From positions 62,001 through 126,000 of the forward strand of contig JAWKHS010000007.1 of assembly GCA_041394705.1 (NCBI GenBank): 64,000 bases of DNA, in the 5' to 3' direction. The position numbers and the translations under genes were made by a program. Numbering within the stretch: position 1 is the first letter of the stretch; each line of letters starts with the position of its first letter. This stretch comes from Vicinamibacterales bacterium (GTDB lineage Bacteria; Acidobacteriota; Vicinamibacteria; Vicinamibacterales; UBA2999). The notes under the pieces were generated by a model, which was not told the DNA's origin, searched no databases, and was given only the letters and a program-made list of their open reading frames with translations. Of this stretch, positions 44,348 to 53,101 are shown piece by piece.

Positions 44348-45303
44348 CGGGCGTCCCTCCGCGACAGCCAGCGCATCACGTACCTCACGAACCGCTCGTT
44401 GTTGGCGTCCGGCCACGACAGGCCGGTGGGCCGCACGCCCTTCTGCCGCTCGATGGTGAGGAGCTCGGTGTCGCCGATCAGGACCACGCGGCCCCGCCCC
44501 CGCTCGAGCGCCACGGCCATGGCCAGCCCCTGGGCCCGGCGGCCGGCGGTCGGCGGATCGCCGGGGTGCGCGACCTCGGCCGCCGACGGGCTGAGGCGCA
44601 GCAGGATCGTCGCGTCCGGCGGCGGCGCCATGGCCAGCCCGCCGAACACGACGACCCGGTTGACGGGCGGGGCGCCGGGCCACCCATCCAGGATCGGGTG
44701 GACGCCGATGAGGCCGTTCTCCCGCGAGAACACCAGGCGGGACGGGTCCGGTCCGTCGGAGTGACCGACGTCCACGACCAGCCGATCGTGGAGCCCGACG
44801 CCCAGCCGTTCGGCCAGTCCGCGGGCACCGCGCGCGTACGGGGCGGGGTCGACGGCGAGGAGGAGCGAGCCGCCGTTCTCGACCCACTGGGCGGTGGTCT
44901 CGATCTCCTGGGACATCAGCCCGTCGTCGTCGAAGGCCGGCCAGCCGCCGGCCCCGATCTCCGCGCCCCAGCGGCGCACCGTGCCGACGACGCCCAGCGG
45001 GTTGACCACGACGCCGACCCTGGCGTCGGCGAGCGTCTCGGCACGCGTGGCGTTGGCGCCGGGAAGGACGCGATAGCCATCGGCCGTCAGGAGCCCGGCG
45101 AACGCCGCGAGCCGTCCCTCGGCCGTCCCGCCGTTCCAGTGCGCGTTGTCGATGAGCACCGCCGGTCCGTCCGACCTCCAGGTGGGGGCCGGGACGGCGG
45201 CCTCGAAGGGCAGAGGCGCATCGGGCGACGCCCAGCGCCAGCCCAGGGCCGCGGCCGACGCCAGCACGGCCACAGCCAGGATCCATCGGCGGGACGGCGC
45301 CAT
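44344..45303 (-). CDS. DUF4350-like membrane-anchored protein
   Basis: A 319-residue protein with one N-terminal hydrophobic segment (WILAVAVLASAAALGW). It contains VLIDNAHWNGGTAEGRLAAFAGLL, VGVVVNPLGVVG and VENGGSLLLAVDP, the pattern of DUF4350/GldG-like domains with a glutamine-amidotransferase-like fold. RVVLIGDTELLT and NNERFVRYVMRWL close the domain. The function is unknown. It starts 4 nt after the peptide deformylase stop. Confidence 0.7.
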   Translation of the reverse strand: MAPSRRWILAVAVLASAAALGWRWASPDAPLPFEAAVPAPTWRSDGPAVLIDNAHWNGGTAEGRLAAFAGLLTADGYRVLPGANATRAETLADARVGVVVNPLGVVGTVRRWGAEIGAGGWPAFDDDGLMSQEIETTAQWVENGGSLLLAVDPAPYARGARGLAERLGVGLHDRLVVDVGHSDGPDPSRLVFSRENGLIGVHPILDGWPGAPPVNRVVVFGGLAMAPPPDATILLRLSPSAAEVAHPGDPPTAGRRAQGLAMAVALERGRGRVVLIGDTELLTIERQKGVRPTGLSWPDANNERFVRYVMRWLSRRDAR

Positions 45304-45307
45304 CGCG

Positions 45308-45832
45308 CTACTCGTCGTCGTCCTTGGCGTGGTAGCGCGCGTACTCGTCGAGGTAGGTGAGCGAGCCGAGCGACGTCATCCTGTCCAGGAACAGGACGCC
45401 GTCGAGGTGGTCGGTCTCGTGCTGGATGACCCGCGCCGGGAAGTCCTCGGCCTCGATCTCGACCGTCCGGCCCTTGCGGTCCAACGCCTTGACGGTGATG
45501 GTGCGGGTGCGCGGCACCAGGCCCCGAATCTCGGGAATGCTGAGGCAGCCTTCCCAGCCCTCCACGATCTCGCTGCCGACCGGCGTGATGACGGGGTTGA
45601 TGAGGACGCTCGCCTCGGCGTCGTCCCCCGACGCCAGCATCGCCACGAACACCCGGAGGCCCTCGTGGACCTGCGGGCCGGCCAGGCCCACCCCGTTGTA
45701 CTCGTGCATGGTCGTGATCATGTCGTCCAGGAACTTCTGGAACCGGGGGTCCGTGATCTCGGACCGCTCGAGCGGCCTCGCCCGCTTTCGCAGCACCGGG
45801 TGCCCCATGCGCGAGACCTTCAGGATCGACAT
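45308..45832 (-). CDS. def: Peptide deformylase
   Basis: A 174-residue metalloenzyme removing the formyl group from new proteins. Motif 1 is GVGLAGPQ (residues 47-54, Gly52 in place of the more usual Ala), motif 2 is EGCLSIP with metal ligand Cys96, and motif 3 is HETDH with His138, Glu139 and His142. All catalytic residues are present. It leads the minus-strand operon that includes pcs and the selenoprotein gene. Confidence 0.95.
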   Translation of the reverse strand: MSILKVSRMGHPVLRKRARPLERSEITDPRFQKFLDDMITTMHEYNGVGLAGPQVHEGLRVFVAMLASGDDAEASVLINPVITPVGSEIVEGWEGCLSIPEIRGLVPRTRTITVKALDRKGRTVEIEAEDFPARVIQHETDHLDGVLFLDRMTSLGSLTYLDEYARYHAKDDDE

Positions 45833-45839
45833 GTCTCCA

Positions 45840-45868
45840 AGTACAACAGACTCGCGACGGCGTGTCCA
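45840..45868 (-). promoter_or_regulatory. Promoter of the def operon
   Basis: TGGACA (45868-45863), 17-nt spacer, TGTACT (45845-45840). The start would be within 1-2 nt of ATG 45832, again near-leaderless. Confidence 0.5.
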
Positions 45869-45892
45869 CCCGGGTTCGCGGGCGATCGGGTG

Positions 45893-45898
45893 TAGACT
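45893..45898 (+). promoter_or_regulatory. -10 hexamer of the TolB/CehA gene
   Basis: TAGACT, with the predicted start near 45905 and a leader of about 20 nt containing the GGAGG ribosome-binding site. Confidence 0.4.
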
Positions 45899-45925
45899 CT
45901 CGCGCGTTCGTCCGTGGAGGTTGCC

Positions 45926-48478
45926 GTGAAAGCATTCGTGCGTCAGCTGGGACTCGCCGTCGCGCTCGTGGCCGCCATCGTCGTGAGCGATGCCAGGGCC
46001 CAGGTCTATCCGAACGCCAAAACCGGCGGCAACTACATGTACAACTACTACTTCGCGCCGGCGGCGAGCAGCACGCCGTGGTGGCCGTCGTGGTCGCCCG
46101 ACGGAAAGCGGATCGTGTTCGCCATGGACGGCTCGATCTGGACCGTCGACGTCGGCGGGACAGTGGCCCGCGAGCTGGTCTACTCGCCCACCGAGTACCT
46201 GTCGATGCCGGAGTACTCGCCGGACGGCAAGTGGCTGGCCTACACCGCCGACGACGACGGCAAGAGCATCAACCTGCGCCTGTTGAACGTGGCGACGGGG
46301 ACGTCGGTCGCGCTCACGACCGGCCCCTACGTCAACCACGAACCGGCCTGGTCGCCCGACGGCCGGCGCCTGGCGTACGTCTCGACGGCGCCGAACGGCT
46401 ACTTCAACGTGTTCGTGATGGACGTCGTGGACGGCAAGCCGGGCAAGAGCGTCCAGATCACGACCGACCACTCGTTCGGCCGCGATCGCCTCTACTTCGG
46501 GGACGTGGACGTGCACCTCTCGCCGTCCTGGTCGCCCGACGGCCGCGAGCTCCTGCTCGTGTCGAACCGCGACATCCCGCTCGGCTCCGGCGGCATCTGG
46601 CGCGTGCCGGTCGAGCCCAACGTGATGGCCACGCCGCGCGCGAGGCTGATCCACAAGGAGGAGACGCTCTACCGGACGCGGCCGCAGTGGTCGCCGGACG
46701 GCAAGCGCATGATCTACGCCTCGCATCTCGGCGGTCAGTACACCGAGCTCTTCGTGCTGCCCACCGTCGGCGGCGAGCCCTACAAGATGACGTTCGGCGA
46801 GCACGACCACTTCCTGCCCCGCTGGTCGCCGGACGGGGAGTGGGTGGCCTACATCTCGAACGAGGAGGGCCTCCCCCAGCTCAAGCTGATGAAGTCCTGG
46901 GGCGGGGGCCAGCAGATCGTCCGGATTTCCGAACGCCGCTACTCCAGGCCCATGGGCACCGTGTCGGTCCGCGTCGTGGACGACGCGACCGGGCACGAGA
47001 CGGCCGCGCGCGTCTACCAGACCGCATCGGACGGCAAGCCGTACACGCCCTCCGACTCCTACGAGCGCTTCGGCCCGCTGAACCGTCACCTGTTCCACAC
47101 GCCCGGCCACTACGTCGCCCGGGTGCCGGTGGGCCGCTTCACGATCGAGGCCACGAAGGGATTCGAGTACGAGCTGGCGACGACGACCATCGACGTGACG
47201 CCGGGCTCGACGACCGACGTCGTCGTCCGGATGAAGCGCATGGTGGACTTCGCCGCGCGCGGGTGGCGCTCGGGCAGCAACCACGTGCACATGAACTACG
47301 CCGGCAACCTGCACAACACGCCCGAGAACATGCTGATGATGGCCCGCGCCGAGGACATGGGCATGACCAGCCTGCAGATCGCCAACAAGGACAACCGCGT
47401 CCTGGACGTGCAGCACTACACGCCGGGCCAGAAGCTCCACCCGCTGTCGAAGGGCGACTACGTGATGCACGTGGGCCAGGAGTACCGGCCGCCGTTCTAC
47501 GGCCACATCTCGCTCTTCAACCTCACCGAGCACCTCATCTCGCCGTTCGTGACCGGCTACGAGGGCACGGGCATCGGCAGCCTGTATCCGTCGAACACGG
47601 ACATCTTCCGCTACGCGAAGGAACAGGGCGGCATCGGCGCCTACGTCCACCCGTTCGCCGGCAACGCGGACCCGCTCGACGGAAGCCTGGGCACGGCCAA
47701 GGGCTTCCCGGTGGACGTGGCGCTCGGCGCCGTCAGCTACCACGAGCTCTGGTCGCAGAGCGCGGGCGACGCGGTGCTGACCGTCTGGTATCACGCGCTC
47801 AACAACGGCTTCCGTATCCCCGTGACGGGCGGCGAGGACTCGATCTCGAGCCTGCACCGGGTGGAGCTCGTGGGCACCTCCCGCGGGTACTTCCTCATCG
47901 GCGATCAGCCCCTGAACTGGGACACCTGGATGAAGGCGCTGCTCGCCGGGAAGGGGTTCGTCACCAACGGCCCGCTGCTCGAGTTCACGGCCAACGCCGC
48001 CAACATGGGCGAGGAGATCGCCCTGCCGGCGGCGGGCGGGCGGATCACGTTCCGCGGCGCCCTGCACTCGATCGTCGGCCTCGACCGGTTCGAGCTCGTG
48101 TCGAACGGCAAGGTGATCCACACGATTCCGCTCACGGGGGACAAGCGGTCGGCGGCCTTCGAACTGCCTGTGGACGTGAAGGAGAGCGGCTGGTACTCGC
48201 TGCGCGCCATCGGCGCGCCGGCGACGTTCCCGGTGGAGAACACGCGGCCGCAGGCCGTCACCAACCCCATCTACGTGACGGTCGGATCGCAGCCCATCAG
48301 GAGCCAGGCGTCGGCCAGCTACTTCGTCCGCTGGATCGACAAGCTCACCGAGATGGCGTCGGCGGATCCGGGCTGGCGGAGCGACCAGGAGAAGGCGCAC
48401 GTCCTCGGCCAGTTCAAGGAGGCACGCGACATCTACCTGGCGCGGGGCAAGGAAGCGGCCGCGGCCGGACGGCCGTAG
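45926..48478 (+). CDS. Secreted TolB-type beta-propeller fused to CehA/McbA-type metallohydrolase
   Basis: An 850-residue exported protein (signal peptide ends SDARAQ). Residues about 40-330 hold repeated WSPDGKRIVF-type units, i.e. TolB/PD40 propeller blades. A carbohydrate-binding-like beta domain follows. From about residue 450 the PHP-like CehA/McbA domain begins (WRSGSNHVHMNYAGN), with further metal-site His in YVHPFAGNADP and VSYHELW. The start GTG 45926 has GGAGG 5 nt upstream. The substrate is unknown; related enzymes hydrolyse amide or ester bonds. Confidence 0.85.
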   Translation: MKAFVRQLGLAVALVAAIVVSDARAQVYPNAKTGGNYMYNYYFAPAASSTPWWPSWSPDGKRIVFAMDGSIWTVDVGGTVARELVYSPTEYLSMPEYSPDGKWLAYTADDDGKSINLRLLNVATGTSVALTTGPYVNHEPAWSPDGRRLAYVSTAPNGYFNVFVMDVVDGKPGKSVQITTDHSFGRDRLYFGDVDVHLSPSWSPDGRELLLVSNRDIPLGSGGIWRVPVEPNVMATPRARLIHKEETLYRTRPQWSPDGKRMIYASHLGGQYTELFVLPTVGGEPYKMTFGEHDHFLPRWSPDGEWVAYISNEEGLPQLKLMKSWGGGQQIVRISERRYSRPMGTVSVRVVDDATGHETAARVYQTASDGKPYTPSDSYERFGPLNRHLFHTPGHYVARVPVGRFTIEATKGFEYELATTTIDVTPGSTTDVVVRMKRMVDFAARGWRSGSNHVHMNYAGNLHNTPENMLMMARAEDMGMTSLQIANKDNRVLDVQHYTPGQKLHPLSKGDYVMHVGQEYRPPFYGHISLFNLTEHLISPFVTGYEGTGIGSLYPSNTDIFRYAKEQGGIGAYVHPFAGNADPLDGSLGTAKGFPVDVALGAVSYHELWSQSAGDAVLTVWYHALNNGFRIPVTGGEDSISSLHRVELVGTSRGYFLIGDQPLNWDTWMKALLAGKGFVTNGPLLEFTANAANMGEEIALPAAGGRITFRGALHSIVGLDRFELVSNGKVIHTIPLTGDKRSAAFELPVDVKESGWYSLRAIGAPATFPVENTRPQAVTNPIYVTVGSQPIRSQASASYFVRWIDKLTEMASADPGWRSDQEKAHVLGQFKEARDIYLARGKEAAAAGRP

Positions 48479-48492
48479 CGGAGGAGGACGCG

Positions 48493-49026
48493 GTGGCGCA
48501 ATTCCGGTTCTGCCCGGTGTGCGCGGCGCCGCTCGAGCCGCGCGTGCTGAAGACGGGCGAGCCGATGCGCCTCGTCTGCACGGGCGCCACCTGCGGGTTC
48601 GTCTTCTATCTCGATCCGAAGCTCGCCGTCGGCACGATCATCCGGATGCCCGACGGGCGCCTCGTCCTCACCAGGCGGGCGATTGATCCCGGCTACGGCC
48701 GCTGGGTGTTCCCCGGCGGCTACGTCGACCGCGGCGAGGAGGTGCGATCGGCCGCCCTGCGGGAGGCGCGCGAGGAGGCCGGCATCGACGTGGAGATCGA
48801 CGGGCTCGTCGGCATCTACTCCTATCCCGGCACGACGGCCGTGATCATCGTGTACAGCGCGGTGTGGACGGCGGGGACGCTGGACATCGACGACGAGAGC
48901 TCCGAGATCCGCGCGTTCGACCCGGACGGACTGCCGTGGAACGACCTGGCGTTCCCGAGCACGCGCGACTCCCTGCGCGACTACCTGGCTCGCGCACCGG
49001 GCACGGCGGACCTCACCGGGGCCTGA
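48493..49026 (+). CDS. NUDIX hydrolase with N-terminal zinc ribbon
   Basis: A 177-residue enzyme. The first 40 residues form a zinc ribbon (FCPVC, LVCTGATC), as in NADH pyrophosphatase NudC. The Nudix box GGYVDRGEEVRSAALREAREEAGI is complete, so the catalytic Glu residues are present. It probably hydrolyses a nucleoside diphosphate derivative. GTG 48493 has GGAGG upstream. It overlaps the next gene tail-to-tail by 14 nt. Confidence 0.9.
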   Translation: MAQFRFCPVCAAPLEPRVLKTGEPMRLVCTGATCGFVFYLDPKLAVGTIIRMPDGRLVLTRRAIDPGYGRWVFPGGYVDRGEEVRSAALREAREEAGIDVEIDGLVGIYSYPGTTAVIIVYSAVWTAGTLDIDDESSEIRAFDPDGLPWNDLAFPSTRDSLRDYLARAPGTADLTGA

Positions 49027-50107
49027 CGGCGAACGGCCCGACCTCGGGCTTGCCCTGCGTGTTGGCCAACGCGCCGAGTTCGGCGGCCGCGCCCCGGGCG
49101 ATCGCGGCCGTCTCGCTCCCGGCCTGGAAGCACGTGAAGTCTGGGCGGTCCCGCCACGCGAACGGCCCGCACAGGCGGACGCCGGCGGCCAGCGCCGCGT
49201 CGTGCACGATGTTGATCGCGCGCTCGTAGTCCGGCTGGCCCTGGCGGTAGCCCGTGAAGTTGCCGAGATCGCCGCTGGCGGCGAATACGGCCGACACACC
49301 CTTGGTCTTCGCGATGGCCTCGGCGTTCTTCAGCCCCTCGAGCGTCTCGATCATCAGGATCAGCACGAGGTTGTCGTTGATCGTGGCGCGATACCCGCCA
49401 GGCACGCCGCCCCACATCGCGGCATCGAACGCCTGGCCGCCGCCGTTGCTCCGGCGGCCGAGCGGCGGGAAGTAGGCCCAGTTCACGACCTCCTGGGCCT
49501 CCTCCGGCGTGTCCACCGTGGGCACGACCAGCACGAGGGCGCCCGCGTCGAGCGCGTGCTGGATCTCACGCTCGTCGGTGTAGGCGATGCGGACGCCCGG
49601 CACGGCCTTGGCCTGCGGGCACGTGCGCCACATCCGGGCCGCGTCGTCCCAGTCGCGCTGCCCGTGCTGCATCTCGGTCCAGATGAAGTCGTAGCCGGCG
49701 TTGGCCATCGCGCAGTACGTGCTCGGGTCGGTCGCCCCGAACAGCGTGCCGCCCGTGACCTTCCCGCCGGCCTGCATCTTCACCTTCACGGGGTTCCAGA
49801 TCTTGGCGCCGGCGGGCGGCGCGAACGCGCTGCCGTACTTCCAGGTGGCGGGGTCGAAGCGTCCCGAGTTGGCCGCGCCTGCCGGCGCGGTGTCCCTCGC
49901 GCGGCTGTCCGCGCCCGCCGGCGCGGCAAGCGGGAACTCCGAGGCGCCCGGCGCGGCGTTGTTGGCGTAGGGATCGGCCGACGGGGCCGGTGCGGCGGGA
50001 CGCGGCGTCGGCGGCGGGGGCTGCTGTTGGGCGCGGCCCGTGACGAGGCCGATGGCCCCGAGCCCGAGCGCGCCGCACACGACGATGACCGAGACGAGGT
50101 GCTTCAT
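49013..50107 (-). CDS. Exported HpcH/HpaI-family aldolase-like protein
   Basis: A 364-residue protein. A signal peptide (VSVIVVCGALGLGAIGLVTG) and a low-complexity Pro/Ala-rich linker to about residue 75 precede the domain. The HpcH/HpaI fold is seen in AGYDFIWTEMQHGQRDWDD, ALDAGALVLVVPTVDTPEEA and LILMIETLEGLKNAEAIA (metal-binding Glu in the last). Most relatives are cytoplasmic aldolases with a metal ion; export is unusual. GGGAGG precedes the ATG. The substrate is unknown. Confidence 0.82.
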   Translation of the reverse strand: MKHLVSVIVVCGALGLGAIGLVTGRAQQQPPPPTPRPAAPAPSADPYANNAAPGASEFPLAAPAGADSRARDTAPAGAANSGRFDPATWKYGSAFAPPAGAKIWNPVKVKMQAGGKVTGGTLFGATDPSTYCAMANAGYDFIWTEMQHGQRDWDDAARMWRTCPQAKAVPGVRIAYTDEREIQHALDAGALVLVVPTVDTPEEAQEVVNWAYFPPLGRRSNGGGQAFDAAMWGGVPGGYRATINDNLVLILMIETLEGLKNAEAIAKTKGVSAVFAASGDLGNFTGYRQGQPDYERAINIVHDAALAAGVRLCGPFAWRDRPDFTCFQAGSETAAIARGAAAELGALANTQGKPEVGPFAVRPR

Positions 50108-50131
50108 GACCGCCTCCCTGATGTGGAGGCG

Positions 50132-50160
50132 ATGCTAGTGTCCACGCCCCGCCGAATCAA
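50132..50160 (-). promoter_or_regulatory. Promoter of the exported HpcH/HpaI gene
   Basis: TTGATT (50160-50155), 17-nt spacer, TAGCAT (50137-50132). The start near 50125 leaves an 18-nt leader with a ribosome-binding site. The -35 overlaps the stop of the upstream GT39-like gene. Confidence 0.6.
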
Positions 50161-52091
50161 TAGCGCGGACGCGCGCCGGCGCCGGCGATCCGGATCCCCG
50201 GCCCGACGTCGTCCAGGCGGGCGAAGCCTTCTTCGGCGCCGGGGACGATCTGCACCACGCGCACGCCGTCCGCCTCGGCCAGGATCTGGCCGCGGAGGCC
50301 CTCACGAGCGAGCTGGCGCGGGAGGACCGCGCGCGTGGGGCCGAATCCCGGCACGTCCCTCAGGACGTCCACGACGACCAGGCGGCGGTCCGTCCGGCGC
50401 GCGTGCTCGAAGAGCGGTGTCAGGGAGGATTCGGCAGGGACCCCCGTGTAGGTGCCCGTCGGCTCGCCGCCGCGCATCACCACGAAACGCTCCCTGAAGA
50501 AGTCGTCGAGCACGAGCCAGGCGTCGAGACGGCCCGCCACCAGCACGCCACCCAGTTCGTCGTCCGACGCGACGAGGTCGCCGGGCCCGATGACGCCGGC
50601 CACGGCGGCCGGGTCGAACGTCGGCCGGGCCGCTGCCGCGCGCGCCTCGCCTCCGACTGGCCCGCGCCACGACTCCACGATGATCGCGGCGCACGCCAGC
50701 GCGCCGGCGGCGGCGACGGCCGCCAGGCGCCCGGGCCAGGCGCGGGCAATCGCGCCGAGATCGACGGCAATCGCCATGGACATGAACACCACGGGGAAGA
50801 GCAGGTACCGGACGGTGATGCCGGACTCGATCACGCCGAACCAGAGCACCCAACCGAGCCAGAGAGCGTGCAGGGCGCGTTCGCGCGACGTCCAGTCGCC
50901 GCCGAGTCCGCGGGCGCGGCACACGAGCGCAGCGATCGCGGCGGAGGCGAGCCAGGGCGACCGCGTCGCCAGGTGCGTGAACATGTCCAGCGGGTAGACG
51001 AACGCCGAGGCGGCCAGCCGCGCGAGCGCCGCGCCCGGCGGGAATCCGGCGCCCGCGAGCACGATCGTCCAGAACGCGAGCGACGCCGCCAGCACGGCGA
51101 GCGCCGTCGCCGCCACGATCCGGCCCACGCGGGGCGGCGCCAGGACGAGGACGGCCAGCGCGGCGATCGGGCCCAGTCCGAGCTGGCCGAGTCCGGCCGC
51201 CGTGCCCGCCACGAGCATCGCGGCGGCCGACCACCGATCGCCGCGCCATCGAAGAAGGCTCAATCCGGCCACGGTGGCGATGCCGGCCGCCGCCGCGGCG
51301 GGCATCAGGCGCGGAAGGTCGAGCGGCGGGCGCTCGAACAGGTTCAGGACCTGCCAGAGGAAGAACCGGCGCACCATCACGTCGCCGTTGGACGGCGGCG
51401 CCAGCGCGTGCACGGCGAAGATCGCAGCCTGTCCCACCGCCAGCCCGGCGAGGGCGGCGGCCGTGGCGAGGAGCCACGCACGCCGGTGCACGGGGCGATC
51501 GAGCAGCGCCGCGATCACGGGTACGGCGGCGAGCAGGAAGGCGAGTTCGTGCGTCCAGCGGGCGCACGCCGCGGCGAACGCCACGCACGCGAGCCCGGAC
51601 CAGCTCGTGACCCGCGCCGCGACGATCGCCAGGAACGCCACGTGCGCCAGGAGGAACGGCGCGTAGAAGCGCGCCGTCGTGGCCGACACCCAGAAGGGCA
51701 GCGAGCCCCCGGCGAGCAGCGCGGCGACGGCGGCGGCGGGCGCGCCCGCGAACGGCCGGAGCTCGCGGAAGATCAGGGCCAGCGCGAGCGCCGCGGCGAT
51801 GGCGCTCACGGCCCGCGGCCCGGCAAGCCCCTCGCCCATGGCCAGGGTCGCCAGCCAGGCGGCGTAGGAGTAGCCGATCCCGCGGTCGTACAACAGGCCC
51901 GACGGCAGGAGCGGCATGCCGTCCCTGGCGATGCCCTGCACGGCGAACGTCGTGAACTCCTCGTCCGGCGAGTAGCCGGCCCGGCCGAGGTCGGGCACGA
52001 TGACGACGGCGGCGACGAGGCCAAGGGCCGCGATCGCGAGGCCCCATCGCCCTCCCGCCTGCCCGGTTCCGCGGGCTCGCGCGTCCACCAC
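50157..52091 (-). CDS. Multi-spanning glycosyltransferase, GT39/ArnT-like
   Basis: A 644-residue membrane protein with about 12 helices and a C-terminal soluble domain of about 160 residues. YSPDEEF in the first periplasmic loop supplies the Asp-Glu pair that is catalytic in GT-C enzymes of the PMT/ArnT type. These use a polyprenyl-phosphate sugar to glycosylate lipids or proteins. The start is GTG 52091 (or 52088), matched to a TACAAT hexamer 9 nt upstream. The donor lipid could be made by the DPM1-like protein at 8076. Confidence 0.75.
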   Translation of the reverse strand: MVDARARGTGQAGGRWGLAIAALGLVAAVVIVPDLGRAGYSPDEEFTTFAVQGIARDGMPLLPSGLLYDRGIGYSYAAWLATLAMGEGLAGPRAVSAIAAALALALIFRELRPFAGAPAAAVAALLAGGSLPFWVSATTARFYAPFLLAHVAFLAIVAARVTSWSGLACVAFAAACARWTHELAFLLAAVPVIAALLDRPVHRRAWLLATAAALAGLAVGQAAIFAVHALAPPSNGDVMVRRFFLWQVLNLFERPPLDLPRLMPAAAAAGIATVAGLSLLRWRGDRWSAAAMLVAGTAAGLGQLGLGPIAALAVLVLAPPRVGRIVAATALAVLAASLAFWTIVLAGAGFPPGAALARLAASAFVYPLDMFTHLATRSPWLASAAIAALVCRARGLGGDWTSRERALHALWLGWVLWFGVIESGITVRYLLFPVVFMSMAIAVDLGAIARAWPGRLAAVAAAGALACAAIIVESWRGPVGGEARAAAARPTFDPAAVAGVIGPGDLVASDDELGGVLVAGRLDAWLVLDDFFRERFVVMRGGEPTGTYTGVPAESSLTPLFEHARRTDRRLVVVDVLRDVPGFGPTRAVLPRQLAREGLRGQILAEADGVRVVQIVPGAEEGFARLDDVGPGIRIAGAGARPRY

Positions 52092-52099
52092 GCGGCGTG

Positions 52100-52105
52100 A
52101 TTGTA
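52100..52105 (-). promoter_or_regulatory. -10 hexamer of the GT39-like gene (near-leaderless)
   Basis: TACAAT on the minus strand ends 9 nt before GTG 52091. It is divergent from, and 15 nt from, the hexamer of the DUF3667 gene. Confidence 0.5.
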
Positions 52106-52120
52106 CAGGGGCCGTGGGGC

Positions 52121-52126
52121 TATGCT
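52121..52126 (+). promoter_or_regulatory. -10 hexamer of the DUF3667 gene (near-leaderless)
   Basis: TATGCT ends 9 nt before ATG 52135. No Shine-Dalgarno sequence is present. Confidence 0.45.
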
Positions 52127-52134
52127 CTTGCGCG

Positions 52135-52932
52135 ATGTCGACGGGCGGCACCTGCGCGAACTGCCACGCCGTGCTCACGGGCGCGTACTGCGCGCAGTGC
52201 GGCCAGCACGAGAGCGCGTCCCATCCGGCCACCCTCGCCCACCTGGCCCACGAGCTCACGCACGAGCTGCTGCACGTGGACGGCAAGATCTGGCGCACCG
52301 TCAAGGCGCTGTTCCTGCAGCCCGGACGTCTCACCCAGGAGTACTGGACCGGCCAGCGCGCCGCGTGGATCGGCCCCTTCCGGATCTTCCTGATCGCGGC
52401 AGGCCTCCACGCCCTGTTCGTCCCGGGGATCGGTCCGATGAACCTGCAGACGCTCGTGCAACGCTCGCCCACCGGCACGCTGCGCATCAGCATGGGCACC
52501 GCTGCCGAGACCCAGCGCGGCGCCGGCGGCGCCACGGCGCTGCCACCGGAGGAGCTGGCCGACTACGTCGGCCGGCTGCGGCGCGCCTATCTGAGCGTCC
52601 GGTACGCCGCTGTTCCGCTCTTCGCACTCGCGTCCCTGGCCGTGTACCGGAAGCGCCAGGCGTACTACGCGGGCCACGTCGTGCTGGCCGTCCACTTCTA
52701 CAGCGTCTGGTATTTCCTCGGGCTGGCGACGAGCCGCCTGCCGAATCAGGTCGACGCGCTGGCCGGTATCGCGCTCTCGGCGCCCTACCTGTTCCTTGTG
52801 CTTCGTCGGCTGTTCCGCGACGGGCCCCTGGCCACGCTCGGACGCACGCTGTTGCTGTACGGCGTGATGGTGACGCTCGAGATGCTCCTGGCGTTCGCGG
52901 CCATCGCCATCGTGGTGAGGGACGCCGGCTGA
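52135..52932 (+). CDS. DUF3667-type membrane protein with zinc ribbon
   Basis: A 265-residue protein. CANCHAVLTGAYCAQCGQ at the N-terminus is a two-CxxC zinc ribbon, followed by an amphipathic helix and FLQPGRLTQEYWTGQRAAWIGPFRIFL, the conserved core of DUF3667 proteins. Four hydrophobic segments follow. The function of the family is unknown. Confidence 0.78.
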   Translation: MSTGGTCANCHAVLTGAYCAQCGQHESASHPATLAHLAHELTHELLHVDGKIWRTVKALFLQPGRLTQEYWTGQRAAWIGPFRIFLIAAGLHALFVPGIGPMNLQTLVQRSPTGTLRISMGTAAETQRGAGGATALPPEELADYVGRLRRAYLSVRYAAVPLFALASLAVYRKRQAYYAGHVVLAVHFYSVWYFLGLATSRLPNQVDALAGIALSAPYLFLVLRRLFRDGPLATLGRTLLLYGVMVTLEMLLAFAAIAIVVRDAG

Positions 52933-53051
52933 AACCCGTTCGGACCTCGCGCCCGGTTTCTCGTCGTAACAGATCTGCACATCCTCGAAACGCGGGGGGC
53001 CGAAGCGGCTGGCGAGGCGCGGCGCGGGCGGCTGGGCCGGCGCGGAAACCG

Positions 53052-53060
53052 TGTTACCTT
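53052..53060 (+). promoter_or_regulatory. Candidate extended -10 of the FBP aldolase gene
   Basis: TGTTACCTT fits TGnTAnnnT and would start transcription near 53067, leaving a 35-nt leader. The rest of the 169-nt gap upstream (52933-53051) shows no gene. Confidence 0.35.
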
Positions 53061-53101
53061 TTCCGGGACACACACGACATCTTCTCTTCACGAAGGACGC
53101 G

